Source: Glaciecola sp964446865
GTDB lineage: Bacteria; Pseudomonadota; Gammaproteobacteria; Enterobacterales; Alteromonadaceae
Length of the DNA stretch: 64,000 nucleotides
Direction of reading: 5' to 3'
Assembly: GCA_964446865.1 (NCBI GenBank)
Contig: CAYURD010000007.1
Span: 16,566 to 80,565 of the forward strand
How positions within the stretch are numbered: the stretch's first letter is position 1; each line of letters begins with the position of its first letter. The position numbers were made by a program, and so were the translations under genes. The notes under the pieces were generated by a model. The model saw only the letters and a program-made list of their open reading frames with translations. It was not told where the DNA came from and ran no database searches. Of the stretch, positions 44,686 through 53,552 are shown piece after piece.

Positions 44686-47517
44686 CTAATCAATCGCTTC
44701 AATCGTCACATCATCAACGTAGATAATACCGCCACTCCCAGCACTTGTTGGGTCGACGTGGAAATTAAGGCCAAAATTATCACCCAGTTGCGCGCCAGTA
44801 TAGGTAATCGAGAGCGTTTGCCAATCATTGGTATCGGCAATTGGCTGATTTTTCCAGCTACCACTTCCGTTTTCTATTTCTGTCCACCACTGGTGCGAAC
44901 CCGAAACCACTTTAAAATACGCTTGGATACGATACGTTTTTTCAGCTTGTACCGACTGAACTATCGAACTCGCGACAAACTGCAATTTTGCGCTTCCACC
45001 AGTGTTATCTATCAATAAACCGCCCGCACTACCTTCACGGGCGGCGCTTGCGTCTATGCTAACTTGCGCCAAGTTGACTTGAGGCGGCGTACTGCGCGAG
45101 ATTAATTGCGTATCAGATAAGGCCATTTCAAAATCAGCGTTTGCGTTAACCAATAATTGTGACGGTGGACTGCTAACAGTCACACTTAAACTATCAGACA
45201 AGCCTGCTTGTGTTTCGACCATAATTTGCGCAGTACCGGCGGCGACTGCACTAAGCAAACCACTTTGATCAACGGTCGCTATATCAGCGTTGCTCGAACT
45301 CCATGTCAACACAACTTCTGGCGCATTTAGTGGCAACACTGCCGCGCTTAATTGTTGCGTTTCGCCTTCAAGCATATTCAGGTCATCTCCAATAGATACT
45401 GAGCTTGCTTCAATCTCATCTATTTCAGTGAACACTTCCAATATCATTGAGCTAATATGCCCGCCAGCGTCTGAGAAAGTGACTTGTATGTCGTTATTAT
45501 TTTGTAAAATATCAAAGGGAACGTCCATTTCTAATGCGCCAAAAAAGCGATCGCGATTTGCTTGGTCGTAGCCCGCCCAATCGTCTGGTACAGTTAGCTC
45601 AGTGCCATTTACTGTGACAACTGGCGCTTTAGATAAGCTATGAGCCCTTGCAATAGACATTCTTAGCGTTGCACGGCTTGCGTCTGCATTTAATGACGTT
45701 AAATCAACTTGATTAATTGGAAAACTATTTGCTTGTGACGCACTAATTGAAACAATGTTATTTAATGAATAATATGCCTTGCGTTCCATGGTTTCTGTAT
45801 TGGCAATATCTTGTTCAAAATTAAAAACAAGTTTGATTGCTTGATTCACACCAATAGTTTGTTCAGGCAAGGTCAGCATATTGTCAGTCGAGCTGAATGG
45901 ACCCGCTACTGTTGTATTCGTTAGACTTGGTGCGGCATCGATTGGCACACTTAGCGAATATACATCAACGCTTACTAGCGCATTCCCTGGAATTTGTGGT
46001 ATTTCAATTTCAGGGGTTTTTTCGACATCATCTAAATTACTCAATATGAGCGTAAGTGCTGAATCATTTCGTATGGCAAATGCTAGTATGTCTGGATCAG
46101 TACTTTGGTAATCAACTCGCTCACCGCTAACGTCCTTCCAAAACTCAAAGAACAAGTGATTAATATTCAATAAATAGTTATCGTCAGCATCGTTATCAAT
46201 AAATTGCCATCTACCATCTACTAACTCAATGTTATTTCGGTTAGGACGAAACATACTCGGATTGTAAGGATGACCATCGCCTTGTGCAGGATCTTGCCAA
46301 TACCACTGAGCTCTACCTGTAATAAAAGGAATGGAAGTTAAAATGCGATCTTCTCGGTCAAGCAATTCTAATACGATATTATTAAAGCTCTTAATTGTTT
46401 GACCGTTTACGGCTTCGTCATATTCAATCTCACCAGCGGGTCTATCGACGATAGTACCATATTCAGTGATGGCATGAGGTTTAACTTCACCTAATTCAGC
46501 CATAGAATATGCCTCTACCAAATCTAAAATAGCACTCGCATTACTGCCTGAGCGCTGCGAAGACTGACCGGCTACATTCAAGCCATCGTAAAGATGTACA
46601 GAGAGCGCGTCCATTTCTGCACCAGCGTTATCTATAAACATCCCCATACGAGAACGCCAATGACCAAATTCGTTAAACTCAAACGATGGCCACGCTGACG
46701 CAAAGCCAATTACACTTACATTTTGCAGTGCGTCCCTTTCATCAAATTCACGACCAATTTGCTTAAACCATTCGGTCATTGCTTCTCGCACTTGCGCTTG
46801 TGAGTTATTGTAATTAGCTTGAAAGTCGTCTGCATGAACAAACGGTTCATTCATTGGTTCGTAAAAAAGAGGGCGCGAGTCGTCATCAAAGTAGTAAGTG
46901 AAATAATCAGCTGCCCAGCTTGCTCCAGCTACCGGGTCGTTTATGTCTGTCATCACATTTCTTGGGTGGTCGGTCATGACTATCCGGTTTGAATCAGGTC
47001 TTCTGTTCGGGTTTGAAGCATCTTGCGAGACACTACGTGCACCGTTAGTTATTGCGTATGCAGTATCAGGATAAGTACCCGTATTAATAATATCTCTTGC
47101 CGCTGACATCGGACTCCAAAACTGCCTTCCGTGACCTGCTTGAAATTCGTTAGTAAACCTATCTACGTCAGAAGAGCTGTACTGCCCCTGAGACAAGTGG
47201 TTATCGTGCATATTAAAAAACTTACTTCTGTCTAGGGTAGATACTCCATCAAGATATAGCTGCGTTTGTGGCATAACACTCACCACTGACCCTAAGGGCG
47301 CGGGTGTCGGTGTTGGTGTTGGCGTCGGCGTCGGTGTAGGTGTAGGCGTCGGTGTTGGCGTCGCTGTTCCCCAAGGTCAAGCCGGAGGTGCACAACCACC
47401 GCCCCCACCACCACAAGACGCAATTAATGTAACAGAAGCGACAGCTATGGCGGTTTGTTTCAAAGTGGCAAGCAATTTAGGTGAGCACAATGGTGAGCCA
47501 GTACGACGAATAAGCAT
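44686..47517 (-). pseudogene. GH86 beta-porphyranase/beta-agarase lipoprotein, interrupted by an in-frame TGA
   Basis: The intact design is 943 residues. From ATG 47517 (AAGGAA upstream) it has a lipoprotein signal ending LIASC (Cys35) and a glycine run; codon 47 is TGA (47379-47377). The same frame continues with a Thr-Pro repeat linker (about 53-72), then a GH86 catalytic region with RQFWSP, the acid/base-type YEPMNEPFVHAD (about 222) and nucleophile-type AITEYGTI (about 350), a Big_2-like Ig domain (about 705-785) and a C-terminal CBM (about 790-943). GH86 enzymes cut agarose or porphyran. Without the stop this would be a surface endo-hydrolase; with it, only a signal-less form from GTG 47286 could be made. 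A sequencing error at the stop is possible. Confidence 0.85.
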
Positions 47518-47588
47518 GATTTGCGTTCCTTTTATTTCGCAACATCGACTTACATCATATCCGTAAGTAATTTGCAAAATATATTTAT

Positions 47589-47610
47589 ATTTGAATATTT
47601 ATTTTCACTC
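47589..47610. promoter_or_regulatory. Palindromic operator candidate between GH86 and GH29/GH16 operons
   Basis: ATTTGAA, eight bases, TTCACTC: the core TGAA-N8-TTCA is exact, the outer arms are imperfect. It lies 43 bp before the GH29 start and 71 bp before the GH86 start, in the shared divergent promoter region. Confidence 0.45.
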
Positions 47611-47653
47611 ATGATAATATAATTGTAAATAAATTGTTGCAAGGATTTTATCA

Positions 47654-49300
47654 TTGAACGCTTTAAAAAATTTAGGCCGAACGCGCAATACATTGAAAGA
47701 GAAAATAGGCTTCTCGACTATCGTTGCAACCTGTTTATTAATGTCTTGTTCTGCAAACATTGGCGCTAATGATCAAGAGTCGCCTGGTAGATTGGCGCTT
47801 AAAGCACAAAACGCCGCAATTGAAACACAGCTTAGTTCGTACATTGATGGTCCGTTTTCGGCTGATTGGGAATCGTTAAAAGAGTACGAAACACCTGACT
47901 GGTTTAGAGATGGAAAGTTGGGCATATTCATTCATTGGGGACCATATGTTGTGCCTAAATATCTAGGTCCATTCTACGGTTACCACATGTATCGAGAACA
48001 AACGGTTGATATAAAAGGAAATCCAAACCCCGACAGAATCAATCGTGTGTTCCAACATCACATAGACAACTACGGTGGTACTGAAGCATTTGGATATAAA
48101 GACTTTATTCCTAAGTTTCATGGCCGTAATTTTGATGCAAAAAAATGGATCCAACTGTTTAAAGACGCTGGCGCAAAATACGTTGTACCGGTGGCAGAAC
48201 ATTGCGATGGCTTTGCCATGTATGACTCTACAATAACACGCTGGGACGCGGTCAACATGGGACCTAAACGAGACATTGTCGGCGAATTATTTAAGGAAGC
48301 AAAAGCTGAGGGCATGAAAGTTGGTATGTCTTCCCACTATGCATATGGTTGGTATTGGTGGGGTTATCGAGAAGGCACAGATACTATGGACCCTGAGTAC
48401 GAAGATTTTTACGGCAAGCCTCATAAAATCAGCGACCCTCATAGCGAAGAACACGTAAATGCTTGGTATGCGCGCAGTAAAGACATGATGACAAACTATA
48501 AGCCCGATCTTTTATGGTTTGACCTTGGCTTTTCTAATCCAGAATATGAAGAAAAACGCAAAAAATTGATAGCAGAGTATTACAATCAAGCTGCCGCTAA
48601 TGACCAAGGCGTAGTGCTGAATTACAAAAACATTGGCTTTAAGCCGGTACCTGATGGTGCCGCAGTGCTAGACGTTGAATCAGGAAAGTTGGATCGAATA
48701 CGAGAGATGCCTTGGCAGACAGATATGTCTTTAGGTGGCTGGCGTTGGTCATACAATAATGACTGGGAAACGATGCCAGCGGCTAAGCTTATTGGCGACT
48801 TGCTTGATGTAGTGAGCAAAAATGGCTCACTTCTACTCAATGTAGCCCCCGACGTTAACGGGGATATTTCCCAAGATCAGATTGATGTTTTGATGAAATT
48901 GGGCAACTGGCTCAAACAAAATGGTGAGGGCATTTATAATACGCGTCCTTTCGAAGTGTTTGGACAAGGTCCTACCAATGCTAAACTGGTATTGCACGGA
49001 AATAACAAGGACGCCGGTTATACCGCCCAAGACATTCGCTATACTCGAAATGGTCAAAAAGTCTATGCATTTATGCTTGACTGGCCAAACGATCAAAACG
49101 AATTAGTACTACACGCTTTGGGCTCACAACAACATATGTTGATCGATGATATATTGTCGGTTACCCTGATGGATGGGACGCCTGTCAAATGGACACAAGG
49201 ACCCAGCAGCCTGAATATTACCTTACCCAAACAAAGACCAAACGATTTTGCCGTAGGCTTTATTGTCCAATTAGCAGCGTTACCAAGTGAGATCCTTTAA
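47654..49300 (+). CDS. GH29 alpha-L-fucosidase-family lipoprotein (possible alpha-L-galactosidase), copy A
   Basis: A 548-residue enzyme started by TTG at 47654 behind AAGGAT; there is no ATG before the signal, whose lipobox is LLMSC (Cys32). The GH29 TIM barrel begins at GKLGIFIHWGPYVVPKY (about 87-103); the nucleophile is Asp290 in LLWFDLG. The sugar-binding His pair of the family (HHDGF) is changed to HCDGF (Cys184). A C-terminal beta-sandwich follows from about 460. GH29 hydrolyses alpha-L-fucosides; L-galactose differs only by a 6-hydroxyl, and with the L-galactose genes here an alpha-L-galactosidase, perhaps on sulfated sugar, is a good alternative. It overlaps GH16 by one base. Confidence 0.85.
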   Translation: MNALKNLGRTRNTLKEKIGFSTIVATCLLMSCSANIGANDQESPGRLALKAQNAAIETQLSSYIDGPFSADWESLKEYETPDWFRDGKLGIFIHWGPYVVPKYLGPFYGYHMYREQTVDIKGNPNPDRINRVFQHHIDNYGGTEAFGYKDFIPKFHGRNFDAKKWIQLFKDAGAKYVVPVAEHCDGFAMYDSTITRWDAVNMGPKRDIVGELFKEAKAEGMKVGMSSHYAYGWYWWGYREGTDTMDPEYEDFYGKPHKISDPHSEEHVNAWYARSKDMMTNYKPDLLWFDLGFSNPEYEEKRKKLIAEYYNQAAANDQGVVLNYKNIGFKPVPDGAAVLDVESGKLDRIREMPWQTDMSLGGWRWSYNNDWETMPAAKLIGDLLDVVSKNGSLLLNVAPDVNGDISQDQIDVLMKLGNWLKQNGEGIYNTRPFEVFGQGPTNAKLVLHGNNKDAGYTAQDIRYTRNGQKVYAFMLDWPNDQNELVLHALGSQQHMLIDDILSVTLMDGTPVKWTQGPSSLNITLPKQRPNDFAVGFIVQLAALPSEIL

Positions 49301-50640
49301 TGAAAAAACAACTTGTTCTTGTCCCTCTTTTAACATCTGTTTTTGCTTGCTCTCATCAAGGCACGCAGCAAGCAGAGATTGAATCAACGTTACCTTCTGA
49401 AGTCGAGGGAGTACCAAGCTTTTTGCCCGAAGCACCGACAGGGTTTGAGTGGCTAAAAATAAAAGCCATGTCGGATGAATTTTCGAGCGATACGCTAGAC
49501 ACTAAAAAATGGCGCGACCATATCACAACTTGGCGAGGCCGCCCGCCAGCAGAGTTTTTAACCAGCAATGTGAATGTGGACAATGGCTCTTTAGAACTAA
49601 AAACATCGACCCACGCATCGCCCACTAGTCAATATACCATGGGTGGCGCGGCGGTTTCAGGACGATTTTCAGCCACATATGGCTACTTTGAAGCGCGCAT
49701 TAAAGCCTCTAAAACCAAAATGTCGACAACGTTTTGGCTACATTCAGATAATTTTGATGATGCTGATGCAGGTTGTACCAAAAAACATCAATCTGAATTA
49801 GATATTCTTGAAGCAATAGGTGGCTGGCCAAATGAGATTTGGAGCAATTGGGCGCACTCTAATACACATTACAAAGCGACAGAATTAATTGATGGACGAT
49901 GCCGTAAACTATCTTCTGGATTTCATTCAAAAGGCAGTAAATATGATACTGGTGCGCCACTTTCTGAAGACTACAACACTTATTCGATGTGGTGGGTAAC
50001 GCCAAATCAAATGCATTTTTATTTTAATGGGGAGCTTACTGGCACCGTAGATTTAGACCATGAAGTTGATAAAGTGCCCTTTAACAGTGAAATGTCTTTG
50101 CGTATGGTTGTTGAAACATACACCTGGCAGCAAACGCTAGCACCAGAGGGTGTCGAACCTTATCCAACAGTCTCAGAGTTGGACGATGATTCTATTAATA
50201 CAGCTTACTATGACCATGTCAGAACATACCGTTTGCAGCCAAGTGCTGAAAATAAAATCGCTAATCCAGATTTTGAAAGCAAGGGAAAATGGTCCTTAAA
50301 TAGCCATGCCAATATTGTTAAAGGACATGAACTTAGTTATTTGCATGACCATGGATTACGCATCCAAACAAAGGGGGTAGCGTCTCAAAAAATCAAGCTT
50401 AAAGCCGGTCGCTATTCACTTAGCACTTACGCCAAACAGCTTTCTCAAGATACCGAAGCAAGCATCAAATTATTTGATAATAGTGATGACTTATTAGGTG
50501 AGCTAGAGCCCAGTAATAGTGATTTTAATGCCTATTTAACCGAATTTGCCTTATCAAGTGAGCAAGAAGTAAAGCTTGTTGTTAGCACTAATAAGGGCGA
50601 AGGCGCTATATTTGATGGCTTATCTCTAATAGCCATCTAA
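49300..50640 (+). CDS. GH16 endo-galactanase lipoprotein, probable beta-porphyranase
   Basis: A 446-residue lipoprotein (VFAC, Cys17) with a GH16 jelly-roll catalytic domain at about 45-315. The catalytic signature ELDILE gives nucleophile Glu166, Asp168 and acid/base Glu171. TTWRGRPPAEF (about 76-86) resembles the segment of beta-porphyranases that accommodates sulfated L-galactose, rather than typical agarases. YGYFEARIKASKTKMSTTFWLHSD is the usual strand region before the active site. The last 125 residues (from NKIANPDFESKGKWSLN) look like a carbohydrate-binding jelly roll. Start and GH29 stop share one base (TAATG), so both are made together. Confidence 0.87.
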   Translation: MKKQLVLVPLLTSVFACSHQGTQQAEIESTLPSEVEGVPSFLPEAPTGFEWLKIKAMSDEFSSDTLDTKKWRDHITTWRGRPPAEFLTSNVNVDNGSLELKTSTHASPTSQYTMGGAAVSGRFSATYGYFEARIKASKTKMSTTFWLHSDNFDDADAGCTKKHQSELDILEAIGGWPNEIWSNWAHSNTHYKATELIDGRCRKLSSGFHSKGSKYDTGAPLSEDYNTYSMWWVTPNQMHFYFNGELTGTVDLDHEVDKVPFNSEMSLRMVVETYTWQQTLAPEGVEPYPTVSELDDDSINTAYYDHVRTYRLQPSAENKIANPDFESKGKWSLNSHANIVKGHELSYLHDHGLRIQTKGVASQKIKLKAGRYSLSTYAKQLSQDTEASIKLFDNSDDLLGELEPSNSDFNAYLTEFALSSEQEVKLVVSTNKGEGAIFDGLSLIAI

Positions 50641-50648
50641 CCTAAGCA

Positions 50649-50677
50649 AAAGCGCTTCATAAACGATGAAGCGCTTT
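50649..50677. terminator. Shared terminator of convergent GH16 and BNR genes
   Basis: AAAGCGCTTCAT and ATGAAGCGCTTT form a perfect 12-pair stem with loop AAACG. The TGA stop of the BNR-type gene (50657-50659) lies inside the stem, nine bases after the GH16 stop region. Confidence 0.75.
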
Positions 50678-52117
50678 ATACATGATGTTAGTGTTCATCT
50701 GTGTATACGAGGTGTATTTGCCCTGCATCCACAGTAAATGTATTTTATCATCATCAGGTTTAGTCGAAGGAATGACTGGACGTAGATTATCGACATCAGA
50801 ATCTTTAGTAACAGCCTGCCAGGACCATGTTTTACCATTGTCACTTGTGTTGCCAATAAATAATTCCCAATGTTGTTTGCCATCAGTTTGGCTAATTAAT
50901 GGGTCGCCCGTCGCTGGGTCAACATTAGTTGATATCACCATGACATTAGGGTCATTAGGATCGAGTGCGGCTAATCCTGTATAGTCTTGTTCTCTATCAT
51001 AAAGACGTGAACCCGCGTAAGCAATTTCATTGACTTGCCACTTTTCGTCTAACCATTTAGCAAAATAATACCGCATATCATCACCATGTCGCTGGCCTTT
51101 ATGACGGTCTTTATTAGCATCATTAACTTGCACAGAAAACACGGTATACGGTCTTCCCTGTTCGTCAACATGTAAGTCAGTAGTCCATGCAACTTTGTCA
51201 GGCCCACCTTGAAATACCTTGGTCAGCTTCTCGGTTTGTATGGGTCCATTGGCTATATCATGGATAGGCTTGCCGCTAGAGTCGTAAAATATGCCCTTAG
51301 CAAATATCCCATGATAGATACTATTGTTAAATACACGAGGGTGCTGTTCGGTAGTGACAAAATGTACATTTGTACTGGGGGTATTCGCATATTTTACATA
51401 AGGACGGCCTTTATTTTGAATAAAGTGCTGTCCTTCGGTCCACGTCTGACCGTTATCGTAAGACACGTCATACGTCGGATTAAAGTTGATGCCACGATAA
51501 AAGTTGTAAAGCACTTGCTTGTTTTTAGCGTCATAGTTTGCATCTTTTAATGATGGCTCAAGCAAGTTAGGCTGTGAATAGTCTACGCTCAATAAATTAG
51601 CATAGGTAATTTTATCTTTGCGCTTCATGGCAACTTCTGGTTGCCATACGTTGGCGTCACTGCCATGAGAATGGATGCGATAGCGAATAAAACGGTCGGT
51701 ATTATGCTTCGAATAAACAGCCAAAATATCATTATTGGGCAATGCAATTAATGCTGGAACATTATGGTCATCGTCTTCTAAACCATCGTGCAAAACGGTG
51801 TGTGATAGTTTTCGCATATCATTTACTGAAAAAGATACGACCTCAATATCACCACTGCGAGTAGCACCATTTGGCCCATCAATATTCGCGACCGAGGCAA
51901 CGTATAACTTACCATCATGAATAATTACTCGTTCATCTTGGTACCAACACCATCCGCCGTTATCATTTATCAACACAGGTGAGGAGCGCAAACTATTGGC
52001 GAACAGTATTTCGTGCTGTTCTTTACTCATTGTTTTGTGTTCTGACGTCGGCAAAGAAGACGTACAGCTTTGCAATAAAATAAAAACACTCAGTAAAGCT
52101 AATCGACTTGTATTCAT
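50657..52117 (-). CDS. BNR_4-type beta-propeller lipoprotein, candidate polysaccharide-active enzyme
   Basis: The start is taken at ATG 52117, which gives a 486-residue lipoprotein (LLQSC lipobox); the longer frame to 52240 runs back over tandem repeats. The mature protein opens with GGWCWYQDERVIIHDGKLYVASVA and continues with blades of the BNR_4 family (VNDMRKLSHTVLHDGLEDDDHNVPAL; SYDNGQTWTEGQHF). Related propellers include ulvan- and rhamnogalacturonan-directed lyases and hydrolases, so catalysis on a uronic-acid glycan is possible. It lies downstream of GH105 in the same direction, which supports that idea. Exact activity unknown. Confidence 0.72.
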   Translation of the reverse strand: MNTSRLALLSVFILLQSCTSSLPTSEHKTMSKEQHEILFANSLRSSPVLINDNGGWCWYQDERVIIHDGKLYVASVANIDGPNGATRSGDIEVVSFSVNDMRKLSHTVLHDGLEDDDHNVPALIALPNNDILAVYSKHNTDRFIRYRIHSHGSDANVWQPEVAMKRKDKITYANLLSVDYSQPNLLEPSLKDANYDAKNKQVLYNFYRGINFNPTYDVSYDNGQTWTEGQHFIQNKGRPYVKYANTPSTNVHFVTTEQHPRVFNNSIYHGIFAKGIFYDSSGKPIHDIANGPIQTEKLTKVFQGGPDKVAWTTDLHVDEQGRPYTVFSVQVNDANKDRHKGQRHGDDMRYYFAKWLDEKWQVNEIAYAGSRLYDREQDYTGLAALDPNDPNVMVISTNVDPATGDPLISQTDGKQHWELFIGNTSDNGKTWSWQAVTKDSDVDNLRPVIPSTKPDDDKIHLLWMQGKYTSYTQMNTNIMYKALHRL

Positions 52118-52128
52118 TGCGCTGCCTG

Positions 52129-52164
52129 CGAAATTGCCTGCGAAATCACCTACGAAATTGCCTC
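52129..52164 (-). repeat. Three 12-bp imperfect tandem repeats before the BNR-type gene
   Basis: GCGAAATTGCCT, GCGAAATCACCT and ACGAAATTGCCT follow each other in the 64-bp gap between GH105 and the BNR-type gene. The unit is 12 bp, like the array near the assembly gap, but of different sequence. Confidence 0.6.
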
Positions 52165-52181
52165 TAATAATTGTGTTCACC

Positions 52182-53459
52182 TTATTTATTCTCATATTCA
52201 GCATCAAGCAGAGCATTGCTATATGCGATAGCTGATTCAATATCTTCAGAAGGTTTAATCACAATAGGTAATTGACCATTAAGTAAAGTATATAACTCGG
52301 TGCTTGCTGCTAAAAATGCGCCGGTTCCATAGACTTCACTTTTGTCTGGCCACGCTTTACCGGGCGCTGCCCCAATGGGTTGCACATAGCCAAGCATGCC
52401 TTCATCGGTAATGTGCGATTCTAGTGCGTAATATGCGCTGGCGATTGCGGGCATGACCTTGCTTTTTTCAAGTAAACCTTGGTTCACACCCCACGCTAAT
52501 CCATATAAAAAGAACGATGTACCGCTAGTTTCTGGCGTAGGATATGTTTTCGCGTTTAATAGGCTCATCGCCCAATGACCCTCAGGGGTCTGAATGGCTA
52601 AGATGGTTTTTGTCATGCGCAAATAAAGCCCTTTAAAATAGGCATACTCAGGAGAATCAGGCGATAATTCATCCATTAATAGCACTAAACCGGCATATAC
52701 CCAGCCATTTCCTCTGGCCCAAAATACTTTCTCGCCGTTGACTAATTTACCAATGTAACTATTATCTCGATAATATAAACCTTCTTCAGCGTCGTACAAA
52801 TGGTCGGTCGTCGCTTTAAATTCGTCCATCATCCAATCAGTATATTTTGCGTCATTCGTAATATTGCTCATTTTCGCCCACACAGGTGGCGCCATAAAGA
52901 GCGCATCACACCATGTCCAGCGCTCTAAGTGCTTATAGTTGTCGAGTGTGATTGGTTGCGTTGACGGATTTTGCATAATGAAGTCAAGCCGTTCTTTTGT
53001 TTTTAACATCATGCTTTCATCTTCAAATTGACGATATAAATCCAAGTACAATTGCCCTACAGCATGATCGTCGGCCATGTATCTTCGCCAATGCAACTCC
53101 CAATCACCGCGCTGAGCAATCGATACTAGCCATTGCATATACGCTTCATCATTTGACAGTCGCGCCCACTTTAGCATACCTACGTACAATGCTGCGTTTG
53201 TCCAATCTCTTATATGATGAGGTTCTGGCTTGCTATATAAAGCTCTAAAATGCTCTATTTGCCAATCTGCGACGCTTTGCATATTTGCTGCAACGTGATT
53301 GGGATCAAGCCCGTAGTCGCTGTCTGCAGGCGTTTTTGAATGCACTGAAAAGCTAAATAAAGTGCCGAGCAAGAAAATCAATGTAAAACGGAGTTTTGGG
53401 TGTGTTTTTAGTGTTGATTGGGTTTGTTTCGTACTTTTCAATTTAGCATAAACGTTCAT
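52182..53459 (-). CDS. GH105 unsaturated (rhamnogalact)uronyl hydrolase, secreted
   Basis: A protein of about 425 residues (ATG 53459; a TTG two codons earlier is possible) with a long N-terminus and hydrophobic signal (about 25-43). The (alpha/alpha)6 barrel of GH105 is clear: HHIRDWTNAALYVGMLKWA (about 80-98), catalytic-type Asp in ADDHAVGQLYLDLY, WTWCDALFMAPPVWA and WARGNGWVYAGLVLLM (about 225-240). These enzymes remove the 4,5-unsaturated uronic acid left by polysaccharide lyases. That activity does not fit plain agar or porphyran, so the locus may also treat a uronic-acid-containing glycan or side chain. Next to the BNR-type gene. Confidence 0.87.
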   Translation of the reverse strand: MNVYAKLKSTKQTQSTLKTHPKLRFTLIFLLGTLFSFSVHSKTPADSDYGLDPNHVAANMQSVADWQIEHFRALYSKPEPHHIRDWTNAALYVGMLKWARLSNDEAYMQWLVSIAQRGDWELHWRRYMADDHAVGQLYLDLYRQFEDESMMLKTKERLDFIMQNPSTQPITLDNYKHLERWTWCDALFMAPPVWAKMSNITNDAKYTDWMMDEFKATTDHLYDAEEGLYYRDNSYIGKLVNGEKVFWARGNGWVYAGLVLLMDELSPDSPEYAYFKGLYLRMTKTILAIQTPEGHWAMSLLNAKTYPTPETSGTSFFLYGLAWGVNQGLLEKSKVMPAIASAYYALESHITDEGMLGYVQPIGAAPGKAWPDKSEVYGTGAFLAASTELYTLLNGQLPIVIKPSEDIESAIAYSNALLDAEYENK

Positions 53460-53552
53460 CAGCAAAGCGACCTTAAATTTACATATAAAAATATTTAATT
53501 AAATGTAAACTATATAGACCTGCGATGTAAAGATAAATCGCTACGCTCACCG

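Noticed and set aside
47377..47379. TGA in GH86 as selenocysteine or programmed readthrough
   Set aside because: It falls in a low-complexity linker after a lipoprotein signal where selenocysteine would have no role, and no SECIS-like hairpin was noticed; mutation or sequencing error is simpler.
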